The notes under the pieces were generated by a model. It saw only the letters and a list, made by a program, of their open reading frames with translations, did no database searches and was not told the DNA's origin. A program made the position numbers and the translations under genes. Of a stretch of DNA of 64,000 bases, positions 44,108-55,082 are shown piece by piece. This DNA is from Bacteroidota bacterium (GTDB lineage Bacteria > Bacteroidota > Bacteroidia > AKYH767-A > 2013-40CM-41-45). Numbering within the stretch: position 1 is the first letter of the stretch; every line of letters begins with the position of its first letter. The stretch is taken from contig JADJSV010000019.1 of assembly GCA_016711505.1 (NCBI GenBank), forward strand, positions 21,673-85,672, given 5' to 3'.

Positions 44108-47100
44108 ATGCATCGAATTAAATTCAAATATATTTACGATTACCTTTTCTTGCCTAAGATACGTCCTGTCGCTTTCGTGATAAGATGTTTTCTTATGTTA
44201 TTTCTATTTTCATTTTTGACTTCACAATTAAAAGCAGCGAACGGAGATTACAGAAGTATTGCATCGTCTCCATGGACTACCAGTACGACATGGCAAGCAG
44301 ATTACGGTGCAGGTTTTGTTGCAGCTACTGCCGGCGATTATCCCGGTAAGAATCCCGGAACCGGAACAGTAACAATCAGAAACAATAATATTGTCAGTCT
44401 GGATAATTCAATTCCAAATGCTATCAGCGCATTGACAATAACCGGAACAGCGAACAATACAGGACTTGTATTCGATGGATTGGGTGCATGGACATTGAAT
44501 GTTACAAATGCTACCACTCTCACCGGACCTACCTCGAATAATATCAATAGCTATTTAACAGTTGTACTCGGATCCTTTTCAACCGGAAGTGTTGCTATGA
44601 CGAATTCGGGAACAGCATCGAGAGATTCATATCTATCAATCGTATCAGGTACTGTAACGGTTACAGGAAATATTGCAATGCCAGGTGCAAACACTCTGAA
44701 CTATCTTTTATTTCCTGCCGGAAGTACAGGAACTTTATTTATTGCAGGCGCATTTACAGGTACAGGTAGTATCACAAGTGCTGTAGGTGGTGGTGGTGCT
44801 GCGCCAACTGCAGGGACAGTCAATTATAATAGTGGCGGAAATCAGAATATAGGAAATTATTCATACTACCATCTTGCCACTTCAGGCGGAGGAATAAAAA
44901 CATTGCCTGCAGCTGCAATTACAATTGGAGCAACATTAGATATTAACTCTTCTACATTAGCATTTGATGCAGCAGCCGCAAGAGTTGTAACTGTAACAGG
45001 AAGTTTGGCAGGAAGTGGAACGATCGACATGAGTTCCGGTTCACAGACACATACATTAAATCTTAACGGTGCAACCAATTCAATAGGAGCTCTTGTTACT
45101 GCTGCAGTGGCTAGTACAATTTCATATAATCTTGCAGGTACACAAACAGTTTTTGGAAGTTCAGCTTACAGAAATCTGACGTTGTCGGGCGCAGGTATTA
45201 AAACACTGCAAAGCGATGCAACAATCGGAGGAAATTTAAGTGTAGCAGCCGGTTCAACTTTTAATCTGGGAACAACTGCAACAACAGTTAGTGTTTCCGG
45301 TACAGGTACATTCAATGGTACAATGAATTTCGGTACGACTGATAAGGTTGTAACAATAAATGGGAATGTGGGAGTTGGAGCAGCCGGAGCAATTGATATG
45401 AGTGGAGCTGCAACGAATGAACTCCATTTGAGAGGCGCAACGAATACATTTGCAGCAGGGTTTACTTTCACTCCCGGAAATTCCGCGCAAACTGTTTTTT
45501 ATGATGCTGATGGCGCTCAAACAATTATGCAGCTCACATATAATTATCTGACAATTGGAAATTACAATGGAGCAACAGTAACAGCAAGAACGAAAACGCT
45601 TGCAGGGACCACAGTAGTAAATAAAGACCTTACAATTGTGGGAGTGGGAGCAACGCCTAGAGTAACTTTACAATTAAGTACATTCAATTTAACAACAAAT
45701 GGAGTTGTCAATATTAATGACTATGGAATTTTAGATGATAACAGTACCACGGGAACAAATACTTTTGTTGGATTAGTATCTGTTAATACCAATGGATCAT
45801 GGACAACTTCTGTTGCGGGTAACTCCTATACGATGAATGGTGGACTTACTTTTAATGGTTTAACATTTACTCCTAATACCTCTACATACAATTTTACTGT
45901 GAATGATCAGAGTATAAGTGGTGCAAATGCATTTACACTATATAGAGTAGTATGTGGAACCAGTGGAAAAACGGTTACAAATAATTCGACCAATGCAGTT
46001 ACAGGATTAACGGTTTCAAATCTTATTTCAGGTGTAGGGAATTTTACCAACGCAGGTTTGATGAATTTAACTGTTACAGGAAATCCATTTACGATAACAG
46101 GTACAATAGACTTTGCAACAAACCCGAATACAGTAAATTATTCCGGAGCAGGAGTTGCGCAAACCATAGCAGGAGTTGCGCCAAGTACAACTCTGGATTT
46201 CTATAACCTAACAATTAGTGGAGCACGTGCAGCAACCAATGTTACATTATGGAATGGTGGAACAATCGGTGTTTCAAACGTACTTTCAATTGCAGCAACT
46301 TTCACCTCAGGAAATTATGTTGCAGCGGCTAATACAATAAATTTCAATGGAACAATTCAGGATATTCCTGCACTTACCTCAACAGTAACCGTTGCATATA
46401 ATAATCTGACGATTTCCGGTGGCGGAATTAAATCATTGATAAATAATGTTACCGTAGCAGGTATTTTAAATCTGAACTCCGGTATTGTTGAACTGGGAAA
46501 TTTTAATTTAACAATTTCCAGCAATGCGGTGGGTGCGATTACAGGTTCGTTTGATGCTACTCATATGATCTCCACCAATGGTACCGGTTATCTGATTAAA
46601 AATGCAGCAAGTGCACAAACATTAAATCCGGTTGGATCGAATCCTGTTTATTCACCAATGACACTTTCTTCTATTGCACCGGCAACAGGTACATATAGTA
46701 TACGAGCTGTACCTTCAGCATTGAATCCTGTTTACATTAATAAGTATTGGGATTTGATAACAAGTCTCGGTGGTAAAACCATTACGGCAACTTTTCAATA
46801 TGATGTTACGGAATTAAATGGCGCAGCAAATAATATCGTCTATTTGCCTAACCCTCCGGGAACTATTGTACAAAGTCCGCCTACAACAGGTGTTGTTTCT
46901 TACGGTGCGAATTCATTTACCATAACAGGTAATTCTGCATTCACCAGTGGATATTGGTCTATGGGTGGAAATAGAACATACTATTCATATATGACTGGTG
47001 ACTGGAATACTGTATCGACATGGACATCAGATCCGAGTGGAACATTGCAGATTGGTAGTACCGTTCCGGGGTATAATGATAATGTTGTAATTCTTACAGG

Positions 47101-50100
47101 TCGTACAGTTTCGTTACCTGCAAATATTTCAACCCAAAATTTAAACATCACAATTAATGCCGGTGCAACACTGGATCTTTCAACATATAGCTTTACATCC
47201 GGAATTACATCCTTAGCAGGTCAGGGAACGTTGCGATTAGCTTCCGTTAATTTCCCTGTTGCTGCATCGAATACATTTGTTGCATTGAACGGAGGAACAA
47301 CAGAGTATTATAATTCTTCTGATTTTACATTACCTGCATTGCAGACGACATACAACAATCTAACAATTAATGCGGCAGGTGTCATTGCAACTCAGTTGAG
47401 TAATCTGACTTTAAATGGAAATTTATATATCAGAAATGGAGCATTAAGTATTAATAATGATGTAGCAACAACAAAACTTAATCTGACTGTTAATGGAAAT
47501 GTTACAGTAGATGCAGGTGCATCAATTGCAGTAGGAAAAGGAATTACTAACCCTGCTATTGGCGCAGTATCAGTTGGTGGCGCAGCACCATTCATTAATT
47601 ACTATACATATTTTCATACAGTCATTCTAAAAGGTGATCTGGTGAATTATGGTACAGTAAGGTTTACCAATCTGACGTACCCGATTTATAATGCATTTCC
47701 ACCCACTGCAGCAGGACCAACAACAGGTGCGGCTTCAGTTTATTTTCAAGGTGCAACAAGTAATATAATGACTTGTGCCGGCACAACAGATTTTTACAAT
47801 CTGATACTTGATAAAGGAACGGATCAGACATATTCACTTACCATCAGTGCGCAAACATATTCAAATTTCAGATTGTTTGGTGCAAACACCCTGACAACAG
47901 AAGCTGCCGTTACTGCAAATCCGAATGTCAGAAAATCATTATGGATCAGAACCGGTACTTTAATATTACAGGGACAAACATCAATTCCTTCACTAACAGA
48001 AGGAGCAACTGCAGGGCCACCGAATTCAGATTATTATATTCCATCTAACGGTGCATTAATACTCGATGGTCCGGAAACATTTGTGCTTTCTACTGCTGAT
48101 GATTACCGTGAGATCAATGTTGCCTATGGAGTTTCTGCACCTGGCAATGCTGCGATTGGAGTAACTTCAGGTGGTTATAGTTCAGTCGGTATTTTCGGAA
48201 AGTTGCAAGTCAATGATGGATATTTGTCGACGCGGGAATCCGGTGGATTAATAACTTCCAGCGTAGCTTCAGGATCATTTGTGATCAACGGCGGTATAAT
48301 AGATTCAAAACAATTTTTATCTTCAACAGGTTCTGCTTCTTTTTCACAATCGGGCGGTACATTTATTTTACGTGGAAGATTTCAGAGAACTCCGGTGAGT
48401 TATACATCAATGAGTGATCTTACAGATACCACTATTTCTTCATTGAATACGAGTCGTGTTTTAAACGGAATAAGTACAGGATTTGGCAGTTTCAATCTTG
48501 AACAGACAACAAATATATTCACCATGACCGGTGGTACCATTCGTATTTTTGACGTTTGTGATGTTGCGACAGGTGAAGCTTTTGATGTAAAATCTTCTGC
48601 AGCAAATATCAGTGTTTCAGATGGAACATTAGAATTGATTCCGACATCAGGGACAGTTCTCGCAGATGTTACAAACTATAATGTTACTACTACTGCTTCA
48701 CTTGGAAATGTATTAATTGATCGCATCAGTGGAACAGCGGCAGTACGATTAACCACTGCATATCCGCTGGTTGTATTGAATGACCTGACAATAAATTCCG
48801 GGGACTTTAATGCAAATGCACAGAATGTTTCAATCGGTGGCGATTATTTTATTGCTTCCGGTACAACTTATACAACCGGAGCGAATACAACGATCTTCAA
48901 TGGCTCAGGAGCACAAACGTTCACAGTAAATCTTGGCGGAGCATTATCATTAAATAATCTCACGATAACTAAATCTGCCGGTGATGTTTTAAGTATGTCC
49001 GGAACGCAAAGTGCAATTAATGTTTCAGGAGTTTTTAATCTGACAACCGGTACATTCAATGACAATGGTGATATAATTACTATTGCGGGAAATGTTTACA
49101 ATTCAGGTTTGCATACAGGAACAGGAAAAATCTCATTAACTACTGCAGCAACGACACAAACGATTGATGGAGGAGGGGTATTCAGTAATCTTGAACTGAA
49201 CAATACAAATGCATCTGTTGCACCGGTATCCTTATTATCAAATATAACAGTAGAAGGAGTATTAAATCTTCTTGCAAATAAGATATTCAATATTGCATCT
49301 TACAATCTTGCCATTTCTTCTGGCGGTTCCATTATTGCAGGTTCAGGATTTTCAAATACGTGTTATATTCATTCGAATGGACAGTCAGGAGATGGTGGTA
49401 TTACGAAAGTCTATACTTCAAATACTCCTTTTACTTTTCCTGCAGGATGTTTCTCAACAAACAGACCAGCTGCATACGCATATACTCCGGCGCAGATAGG
49501 CTTTAGTTCTAGTCCTTCTTCTTATGGTTCAATTACAATTGTTCCTGTAGGTTATGAATATCCTGCAACTACAGTAAAAAATCAGAGTCTTACATTTTTC
49601 TGGAGAGTTCGTTCAACAGGATTTACCGGCTATGCAGGAAAGGTGACGCATTCATTTATCTATTCACCATTAGATGTGAATGGAATCGTTGGAAATTATC
49701 TTCCCAGTTTGTTTGATGTATCAAACAATACGTGGAACAATGGAGATTTTGCAAATATAAATACAGGCACACAAACGATCACTGACTGGACTTCACCTGC
49801 AAACAGTACAAACTTTTTAGACGACGATTATACGGCTGGTGATAATACCACATCAGGTGGAGCTTTCGGAACACCTCTTATATTTTATAGTATAGCCGGA
49901 ACATCCGGAGCGTATGCAACCTGGAGTGCGAATACAACATGGTCGTATTCATCCGGTGGTGCAGCAGTTCCTGCGGGAGCAGTTGCCGGTGTAAATTATC
50001 CGGGGCCAAGTAGTATAGTAATTATTGAGAACAATCATTTTGTCAGAATAACTGCAACTGCAAATTGTGCTAACCTGACGATCAAAACCGGAAGTGCATT

Positions 50101-50587
50101 AGATGTACAGACATTTACTCTAAGTAATTTCAGCATGGTACTTTCCGATGCAGGAGGTAATGGTACTGTAAGAGTTGCTGCATTGAATCCGAGTGGTTCA
50201 ACATATACTTTCCCTGCAGGCGATTTCAGTAGTTTTGATATTGGACTTGGTACAACAGAATTATATACAACGAATGCGGCGGCAGGAACGACTTACTGGT
50301 TGCCACAGACTAAAACAACTTATGGTAATTTAATTTTAGCTCCGCTAGGTGGTTCAAATATCATCTTTGGTAATTTGAGTATTACAATTTATGGAACTCT
50401 TACAGCGCAAGGTCAGAATGCAGACTCCTGGTTCTTGCCGACCTGGAATGGTGCTTATCCGACTGCACCTACAGCTGTAATAGCAAAAACAATTACCATC
50501 AGAGGTGATATGGATATTCAGGGTGGTGGATTCCGGATTTTATATGAATGCTGCCCATCCATTGCAGAATGTTATTGTAGATGGTGA
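44108..50587 (+). CDS. Giant beta-repeat surface protein, N-terminal part (frame 1 of 3)
   Basis: The first 2,159 residues of a giant secreted adhesin-like protein. An extended signal peptide (residues 1-43; hydrophobic core F-L-M-L-F-L-F-S-F-L, ending L-K-A) precedes A-N-G-D-Y-R-S-I-A-S-S, a typical opening of Bacteroidota beta-strand-repeat proteins. The body is Thr/Ser/Gly/Asn-rich. It repeats two strand types, T-V-N-Y-S-G or T-I-N-F-N-G ('...GAQTI') and Y-N-N-L-T-I-S-G-G-G-I-K-S-L, in a pattern that should fold as a right-handed beta-helix. The frame is lost at about 50533: one extra C in T-T-C-C shifts to the next frame, with the protein continuing as F-Y-M-N-A-A-H-P-L-Q. With both shifts corrected the whole protein is about 4,221 residues. 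Confidence 0.85.
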   Translation: MHRIKFKYIYDYLFLPKIRPVAFVIRCFLMLFLFSFLTSQLKAANGDYRSIASSPWTTSTTWQADYGAGFVAATAGDYPGKNPGTGTVTIRNNNIVSLDNSIPNAISALTITGTANNTGLVFDGLGAWTLNVTNATTLTGPTSNNINSYLTVVLGSFSTGSVAMTNSGTASRDSYLSIVSGTVTVTGNIAMPGANTLNYLLFPAGSTGTLFIAGAFTGTGSITSAVGGGGAAPTAGTVNYNSGGNQNIGNYSYYHLATSGGGIKTLPAAAITIGATLDINSSTLAFDAAAARVVTVTGSLAGSGTIDMSSGSQTHTLNLNGATNSIGALVTAAVASTISYNLAGTQTVFGSSAYRNLTLSGAGIKTLQSDATIGGNLSVAAGSTFNLGTTATTVSVSGTGTFNGTMNFGTTDKVVTINGNVGVGAAGAIDMSGAATNELHLRGATNTFAAGFTFTPGNSAQTVFYDADGAQTIMQLTYNYLTIGNYNGATVTARTKTLAGTTVVNKDLTIVGVGATPRVTLQLSTFNLTTNGVVNINDYGILDDNSTTGTNTFVGLVSVNTNGSWTTSVAGNSYTMNGGLTFNGLTFTPNTSTYNFTVNDQSISGANAFTLYRVVCGTSGKTVTNNSTNAVTGLTVSNLISGVGNFTNAGLMNLTVTGNPFTITGTIDFATNPNTVNYSGAGVAQTIAGVAPSTTLDFYNLTISGARAATNVTLWNGGTIGVSNVLSIAATFTSGNYVAAANTINFNGTIQDIPALTSTVTVAYNNLTISGGGIKSLINNVTVAGILNLNSGIVELGNFNLTISSNAVGAITGSFDATHMISTNGTGYLIKNAASAQTLNPVGSNPVYSPMTLSSIAPATGTYSIRAVPSALNPVYINKYWDLITSLGGKTITATFQYDVTELNGAANNIVYLPNPPGTIVQSPPTTGVVSYGANSFTITGNSAFTSGYWSMGGNRTYYSYMTGDWNTVSTWTSDPSGTLQIGSTVPGYNDNVVILTGRTVSLPANISTQNLNITINAGATLDLSTYSFTSGITSLAGQGTLRLASVNFPVAASNTFVALNGGTTEYYNSSDFTLPALQTTYNNLTINAAGVIATQLSNLTLNGNLYIRNGALSINNDVATTKLNLTVNGNVTVDAGASIAVGKGITNPAIGAVSVGGAAPFINYYTYFHTVILKGDLVNYGTVRFTNLTYPIYNAFPPTAAGPTTGAASVYFQGATSNIMTCAGTTDFYNLILDKGTDQTYSLTISAQTYSNFRLFGANTLTTEAAVTANPNVRKSLWIRTGTLILQGQTSIPSLTEGATAGPPNSDYYIPSNGALILDGPETFVLSTADDYREINVAYGVSAPGNAAIGVTSGGYSSVGIFGKLQVNDGYLSTRESGGLITSSVASGSFVINGGIIDSKQFLSSTGSASFSQSGGTFILRGRFQRTPVSYTSMSDLTDTTISSLNTSRVLNGISTGFGSFNLEQTTNIFTMTGGTIRIFDVCDVATGEAFDVKSSAANISVSDGTLELIPTSGTVLADVTNYNVTTTASLGNVLIDRISGTAAVRLTTAYPLVVLNDLTINSGDFNANAQNVSIGGDYFIASGTTYTTGANTTIFNGSGAQTFTVNLGGALSLNNLTITKSAGDVLSMSGTQSAINVSGVFNLTTGTFNDNGDIITIAGNVYNSGLHTGTGKISLTTAATTQTIDGGGVFSNLELNNTNASVAPVSLLSNITVEGVLNLLANKIFNIASYNLAISSGGSIIAGSGFSNTCYIHSNGQSGDGGITKVYTSNTPFTFPAGCFSTNRPAAYAYTPAQIGFSSSPSSYGSITIVPVGYEYPATTVKNQSLTFFWRVRSTGFTGYAGKVTHSFIYSPLDVNGIVGNYLPSLFDVSNNTWNNGDFANINTGTQTITDWTSPANSTNFLDDDYTAGDNTTSGGAFGTPLIFYSIAGTSGAYATWSANTTWSYSSGGAAVPAGAVAGVNYPGPSSIVIIENNHFVRITATANCANLTIKTGSALDVQTFTLSNFSMVLSDAGGNGTVRVAALNPSGSTYTFPAGDFSSFDIGLGTTELYTTNAAAGTTYWLPQTKTTYGNLILAPLGGSNIIFGNLSITIYGTLTAQGQNADSWFLPTWNGAYPTAPTAVIAKTITIRGDMDIQGGGFRILYECCPSIAECYCRW

Positions 50588-53500
50588 TGTGTTCGTCAGA
50601 AATTCTAATGGAGCAATTGATGACTGGGGAAATGGGAACGGTCTTAAGTCAATGTCAATCGGCGGAAGTCTTATCAATAATACAAATGGTATAATCAATG
50701 CTCCCGCAAGTACTGTGAGCAGATGTAATTTTACAAATATCCCGCTGACATTCTTCAGCACTACAAATGCTACGATTTCAAATACTGCTAACACACCAAC
50801 TACTACGTTTGGACAAGTAGTAATTAATAAAGGAACATCGCAGGCTACAACATTAACCTGCGATATTGGCGGTACTCTGAATACACTTACCAATAACTGG
50901 TTGACTTTGCAAAATGGAACATTCATTTATGCACGGACAAATCCTGCCGTTGGACAAAATTTTACGATCTCTACAGGATCTTTTACAATTCCTGCAACAG
51001 CCGGATTGACTGTGAACATGCCTTCCAATTCAAATACCGTAAGAGTTTTAATTGGTAACGCTACTGCTGATGCAAGTGATCTTTTATTGTATGGCGCTTT
51101 AAATGTTGTAAGTGGGGAAGTTTATGTGGGACCAATATCCGGTACAGCTTTATCAAATAATGATATAGAATATTCAGGAAATTATTCTTCTGTAAATGTT
51201 ACAGGAGGAAATCTATATGTTAATGGTCAGATAAGAAGACCCACTACCAGCACAAATGGTACACTTTCTTATATCCAATCCGGAGGTACGGTAACAATAA
51301 ATGGATTGACATCAGTAGCGGGTGCAGCCACTGCAGCCACTCGTGCAAAACTGGAAATTGTAAATGCAGGAAGCGTCTTTAATATGTCAGGTTCTTCAAC
51401 ATTGACAATCGTACGTGGCGGTGGAACAACATTCGGAGATCTTTATCTGAGACCAACGAGTTCTACGATCACCGGTGGGACAATTATTTTCAATAATACA
51501 GTTCCGAATACAACTCAGAATTATACAATGGATGCCAACATTTCATTGTATAATATGACTGTTACCGGTGCAGGTGTTGCAAGAAATGCTACCATTGGTT
51601 TATCTGTAAATCCACTTATACTAAAAGGGACATTAACTTTTACAAATTCAAATAGTATTCTTAATGCAAATAATTTCAACGTCAGTATAGCAGGAGATCT
51701 TACCAACAATGGTGCATCGACATCTTATGTGTATGGCACAAATACCACAACTTTCAATGGGGCCAATCAGAACATTAATGGTTCATCAGTAACGAATTTT
51801 TATGATCTCATGATCTCATGTTCGGGATCGTTAAGTGTGAACAATTCGTTTACTGTTAATAGAAATCTTTCAATCAACAGTGGTACTCTGATATTATATC
51901 CTGTTGCAACAGATTATAAAATTTCTGTTCTTGGAAATCTGACCAATAATTCTTCGTATGTCGACAACAATACCTCCGGTGGTGGAATTATGCTTGCAGG
52001 AACTTCACAGCAACAAATTTCCGGAACAGGTGCATTTGGCAGACTGGAATTGAACAATGCAGCAGGAGCAATAACGCTTAACGATATTTCATTGCAGAAT
52101 GATCTTGTTTTAACGACAGGTATTTTGACGATCAGTTCAAATTTCCTTACGTTAAGTCAGTCGAGCAGTATTGGCGGCGCACCATTCAGTGTGACAAAGA
52201 TGATCAAGACCGATGGAGTTTCAAGTAGTTCGGGATTGAGTAAATTTTTTAATTCCGGCGGAGCGATTTTCACATTTCCGGTTGGTGTAGCAGGAAAATA
52301 TACACCTGTTGATTATAACATCTCGGCAAATACTTCACTTGGATATTATATTAATCTTACTCCGGTAAATCAATATGCGCCTTCTGTAATGGATCCGAAT
52401 AACGTACTAAAGTATTACTGGCGCGTTCAGAGTTCCGGTATGGCAGGCTTCTCAGCGAATGCACAGTACTATTATGATGTAAGTGATGTAGTAGGAGGTC
52501 CGGAAAGTAATTATGTTTCTGCTTGGCTGGAAAATCCGGGAACTTTATGGTTGAAATCTGCTCCTGGTGCTGCAACAGATAATGTTGATGAATCGATTCA
52601 CTCAATCAGTTTCAGTTTTTCAAGCCGGACAAATATTTCAGGAAATTACACTTGTGGTAATGATACTGCAATACCTGATAACATGCCTACATACATCAGT
52701 AATGCTGATGGTGTATGGTCTGATAATACAAAATGGACGAACATTGCAAATGGATTGCAGGATTGTCCTGTCGGTGGTCCGAATGGATTTAAGGTAATCA
52801 TCAATACTACAATTACAACAGACGTAAATCAGTGTAATGCGTATCAGACTACAATTACAGGAAATGGTAAATTGAAAGTAGTTGTTCCGACGTATGGTCA
52901 TAATCTCGGAAACGTCGATATTGATCAGGTCACTTATCCGAATATAGATCCGGCCACAACGCCGACTCTTTATGTAGAGAGTGGAAATTTACCTGCGGGA
53001 ACATATACTTCATTTATTGATTGTGCAGGAAAAGGAACACTGGAATATGGAGGAACAGGGACGTATTCTATTTTCTTACCCGGCTTTACCAGTATTCCAT
53101 ATTTATATTTATCGGGAACAGGAACAAGAATTTTACCGAATACTGATCTGATAATTTGTCAGCGATTGAAGATTGATGGTCCAACACTTGATAATAGTTC
53201 GAATAATAAAAAGCTCACGATCTTAGGAACAATGGAACGATACAATACAGGTGTATTCAATTCAGGATCCGGTGCAGGAGCAATTGTTTCATTTGGCGGC
53301 TCGACAGCTCAAACTGTTGGCGGACCACTGGGAGATTTTACAGGAACAAATGGATTCAATCATTTTGAGGTCAACAATACAGCAGGTTTGAGTATTGGTG
53401 CAAATGGCAGTGTTGAAGTAAAAGGAAATTTAATGTTGACCAACGGTATCATTACCACCACAACAACAAATCAGTTAAGCATTGTCAATACGTCTACAAC

Positions 53501-55082
53501 AGCAGTAGTTCCCACCGGAGGTACAATTACATCATACGTAAACGGACCACTGACAAAAAATTTCCTCAATGGTAATTCATTCTTGTATCCAATCGGAAAA
53601 CTTGCAGTAGGAAAAGGTCATGATTGTACGATCACATCTACATCGGCTGCAACTTCTTTATGGACTGTTGAATATTTTTCTCCGAACCCATCGGGTGCAG
53701 CAGTCAATCTGAATAATCCGCTTGTTGTTGAAAACGTAATGGAATACTGGAGTGTAAATTCAACAGCATCGAAAACTGCGAGAATTAAACTTGCATGGGA
53801 TTCACAGAGTGACTTGAATGGTTCGATGACAATAAATGGTTATACTGATCTCCGTATTGCACAGAAGAATGGTACGCGTTGGGATGCAGTAGCATCAACA
53901 CCATCAGGAGTAAATAATCTGGGTGATGTAATTACCACAGGGAGCGTAACTATTTCTACAACACCGGTCGACTTTTCTATAGCAAGTATTTCAGCAACAA
54001 AACCGATTGCTACATTATCGCCATCAGGCCCTGTTTGTGGTAATGCCGGAATACCGGTAACGTTTACTGCGTATATTCCAATCACATTACCTTATACTTT
54101 ATACTATACTGTAGATGGCGGTTCAACGCAATCTGCTGTTGTGAATGCATTGCCTTACACATTACCAACAACAGCACTTGGCGGAAATTATTTACTTACC
54201 GGATTTATGTACAATAACAGTACAGTATCAGGTGCAGTAGATCCGACAGTGATCAGTGTCTTTACAGCACCAAATATTGCTGATGCCGGAATTGATCAAT
54301 CGTTATGCGGTGTAACAAGTACATTGCTGAATGCAAATGCAGCGGTTGCGCCATCGACAGGAACATGGGTAATAGTTTCCGGAACAGGTGGAACAATTAT
54401 GTCGAATACAAGTCCCGGATCTAACTTCCTTGGATTGCTTGGTAAAACTTACTTGTTAAGATGGACGATCAGCAACGGTTCATGTACTTCAACAAGTGTT
54501 GTATCTGTTGTCTTCTCTTACGCACCTGCACAGCCCCTTGCATTCAGTACTGCACAAACAGCAGTTTGTCAGTCGACATCAAATGTTACATATACAGTGC
54601 CTGCTGTTGCAGGCGCATCATCCTATACATGGAGTTATTCAGGATCCGGTGCTACAATTACGGGAACGTCTAATACAGTTTCGGTAAGTTATAATTCAAC
54701 AGCCACAAGTGGAACACTTAGTGTTTCAGCGGTGAATGGTTGTGGTACGGGTAGTACAAGATCATTGGCGATAACTGTTACACCAACACCGATTGCAACG
54801 TTCGGTTATCCGGGTGATCCATATTGTGAGAATGAAGTAAATCCGACACCGGTATTCAGTGGTGGTGGAGTTGCCGGAACTTTTTCATCGACAGCAGGTC
54901 TTGTTTTTGTAAGTGCTGCTACAGGTGAGATAGATCTATTAGCGAGTACACCGGGAACATATACTGTTACAAATACAATTGCAGCTTATGGTGGGTGTTC
55001 TGTTGTGACAGCAACAAGTTCGGTTACGATTTATGCACTATCTACATGGACGGCAGGAAATAATTCGACAGATTGGTTTTGA
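50505..55082 (+). CDS. Giant surface protein, middle part (frame 2 of 3)
   Basis: This continues the giant protein; true coding in this frame begins near 50535. The first part keeps the beta-helix repeats (T-V-T-I-N-G-L-T, Y-N-M-T-V-T-G-A-G). Around 52200-52700 and 53500-53990 are two segments that are not simple repeats (for example F-T-F-P-V-G-V-A-G-K-Y-T-P-V and F-L-Y-P-I-G-K-L), probably linking domains common in such proteins. From about 54000 there are Ig-like modules with Cys (L-S-P-S-G-P-V-C-G-N-A-G, C-G-V-T-S-T-L-L-N-A-N). The frame ends at 55082 because of one extra T in the TTTT at 55077-55080. Removing it gives T-D-W-F-D-A-G-N-W-G-C-G-V-P, a very common Bacteroidota motif. Confidence 0.8.
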   Translation: MIWIFRVVDSGFYMNAAHPLQNVIVDGDVFVRNSNGAIDDWGNGNGLKSMSIGGSLINNTNGIINAPASTVSRCNFTNIPLTFFSTTNATISNTANTPTTTFGQVVINKGTSQATTLTCDIGGTLNTLTNNWLTLQNGTFIYARTNPAVGQNFTISTGSFTIPATAGLTVNMPSNSNTVRVLIGNATADASDLLLYGALNVVSGEVYVGPISGTALSNNDIEYSGNYSSVNVTGGNLYVNGQIRRPTTSTNGTLSYIQSGGTVTINGLTSVAGAATAATRAKLEIVNAGSVFNMSGSSTLTIVRGGGTTFGDLYLRPTSSTITGGTIIFNNTVPNTTQNYTMDANISLYNMTVTGAGVARNATIGLSVNPLILKGTLTFTNSNSILNANNFNVSIAGDLTNNGASTSYVYGTNTTTFNGANQNINGSSVTNFYDLMISCSGSLSVNNSFTVNRNLSINSGTLILYPVATDYKISVLGNLTNNSSYVDNNTSGGGIMLAGTSQQQISGTGAFGRLELNNAAGAITLNDISLQNDLVLTTGILTISSNFLTLSQSSSIGGAPFSVTKMIKTDGVSSSSGLSKFFNSGGAIFTFPVGVAGKYTPVDYNISANTSLGYYINLTPVNQYAPSVMDPNNVLKYYWRVQSSGMAGFSANAQYYYDVSDVVGGPESNYVSAWLENPGTLWLKSAPGAATDNVDESIHSISFSFSSRTNISGNYTCGNDTAIPDNMPTYISNADGVWSDNTKWTNIANGLQDCPVGGPNGFKVIINTTITTDVNQCNAYQTTITGNGKLKVVVPTYGHNLGNVDIDQVTYPNIDPATTPTLYVESGNLPAGTYTSFIDCAGKGTLEYGGTGTYSIFLPGFTSIPYLYLSGTGTRILPNTDLIICQRLKIDGPTLDNSSNNKKLTILGTMERYNTGVFNSGSGAGAIVSFGGSTAQTVGGPLGDFTGTNGFNHFEVNNTAGLSIGANGSVEVKGNLMLTNGIITTTTTNQLSIVNTSTTAVVPTGGTITSYVNGPLTKNFLNGNSFLYPIGKLAVGKGHDCTITSTSAATSLWTVEYFSPNPSGAAVNLNNPLVVENVMEYWSVNSTASKTARIKLAWDSQSDLNGSMTINGYTDLRIAQKNGTRWDAVASTPSGVNNLGDVITTGSVTISTTPVDFSIASISATKPIATLSPSGPVCGNAGIPVTFTAYIPITLPYTLYYTVDGGSTQSAVVNALPYTLPTTALGGNYLLTGFMYNNSTVSGAVDPTVISVFTAPNIADAGIDQSLCGVTSTLLNANAAVAPSTGTWVIVSGTGGTIMSNTSPGSNFLGLLGKTYLLRWTISNGSCTSTSVVSVVFSYAPAQPLAFSTAQTAVCQSTSNVTYTVPAVAGASSYTWSYSGSGATITGTSNTVSVSYNSTATSGTLSVSAVNGCGTGSTRSLAITVTPTPIATFGYPGDPYCENEVNPTPVFSGGGVAGTFSSTAGLVFVSAATGEIDLLASTPGTYTVTNTIAAYGGCSVVTATSSVTIYALSTWTAGNNSTDWF

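Noticed and set aside
49096..49499. Small genes on either strand within the giant adhesin
   Set aside because: They are out-of-frame readings of repetitive Thr/Asn/Gly codons with no independent signals.
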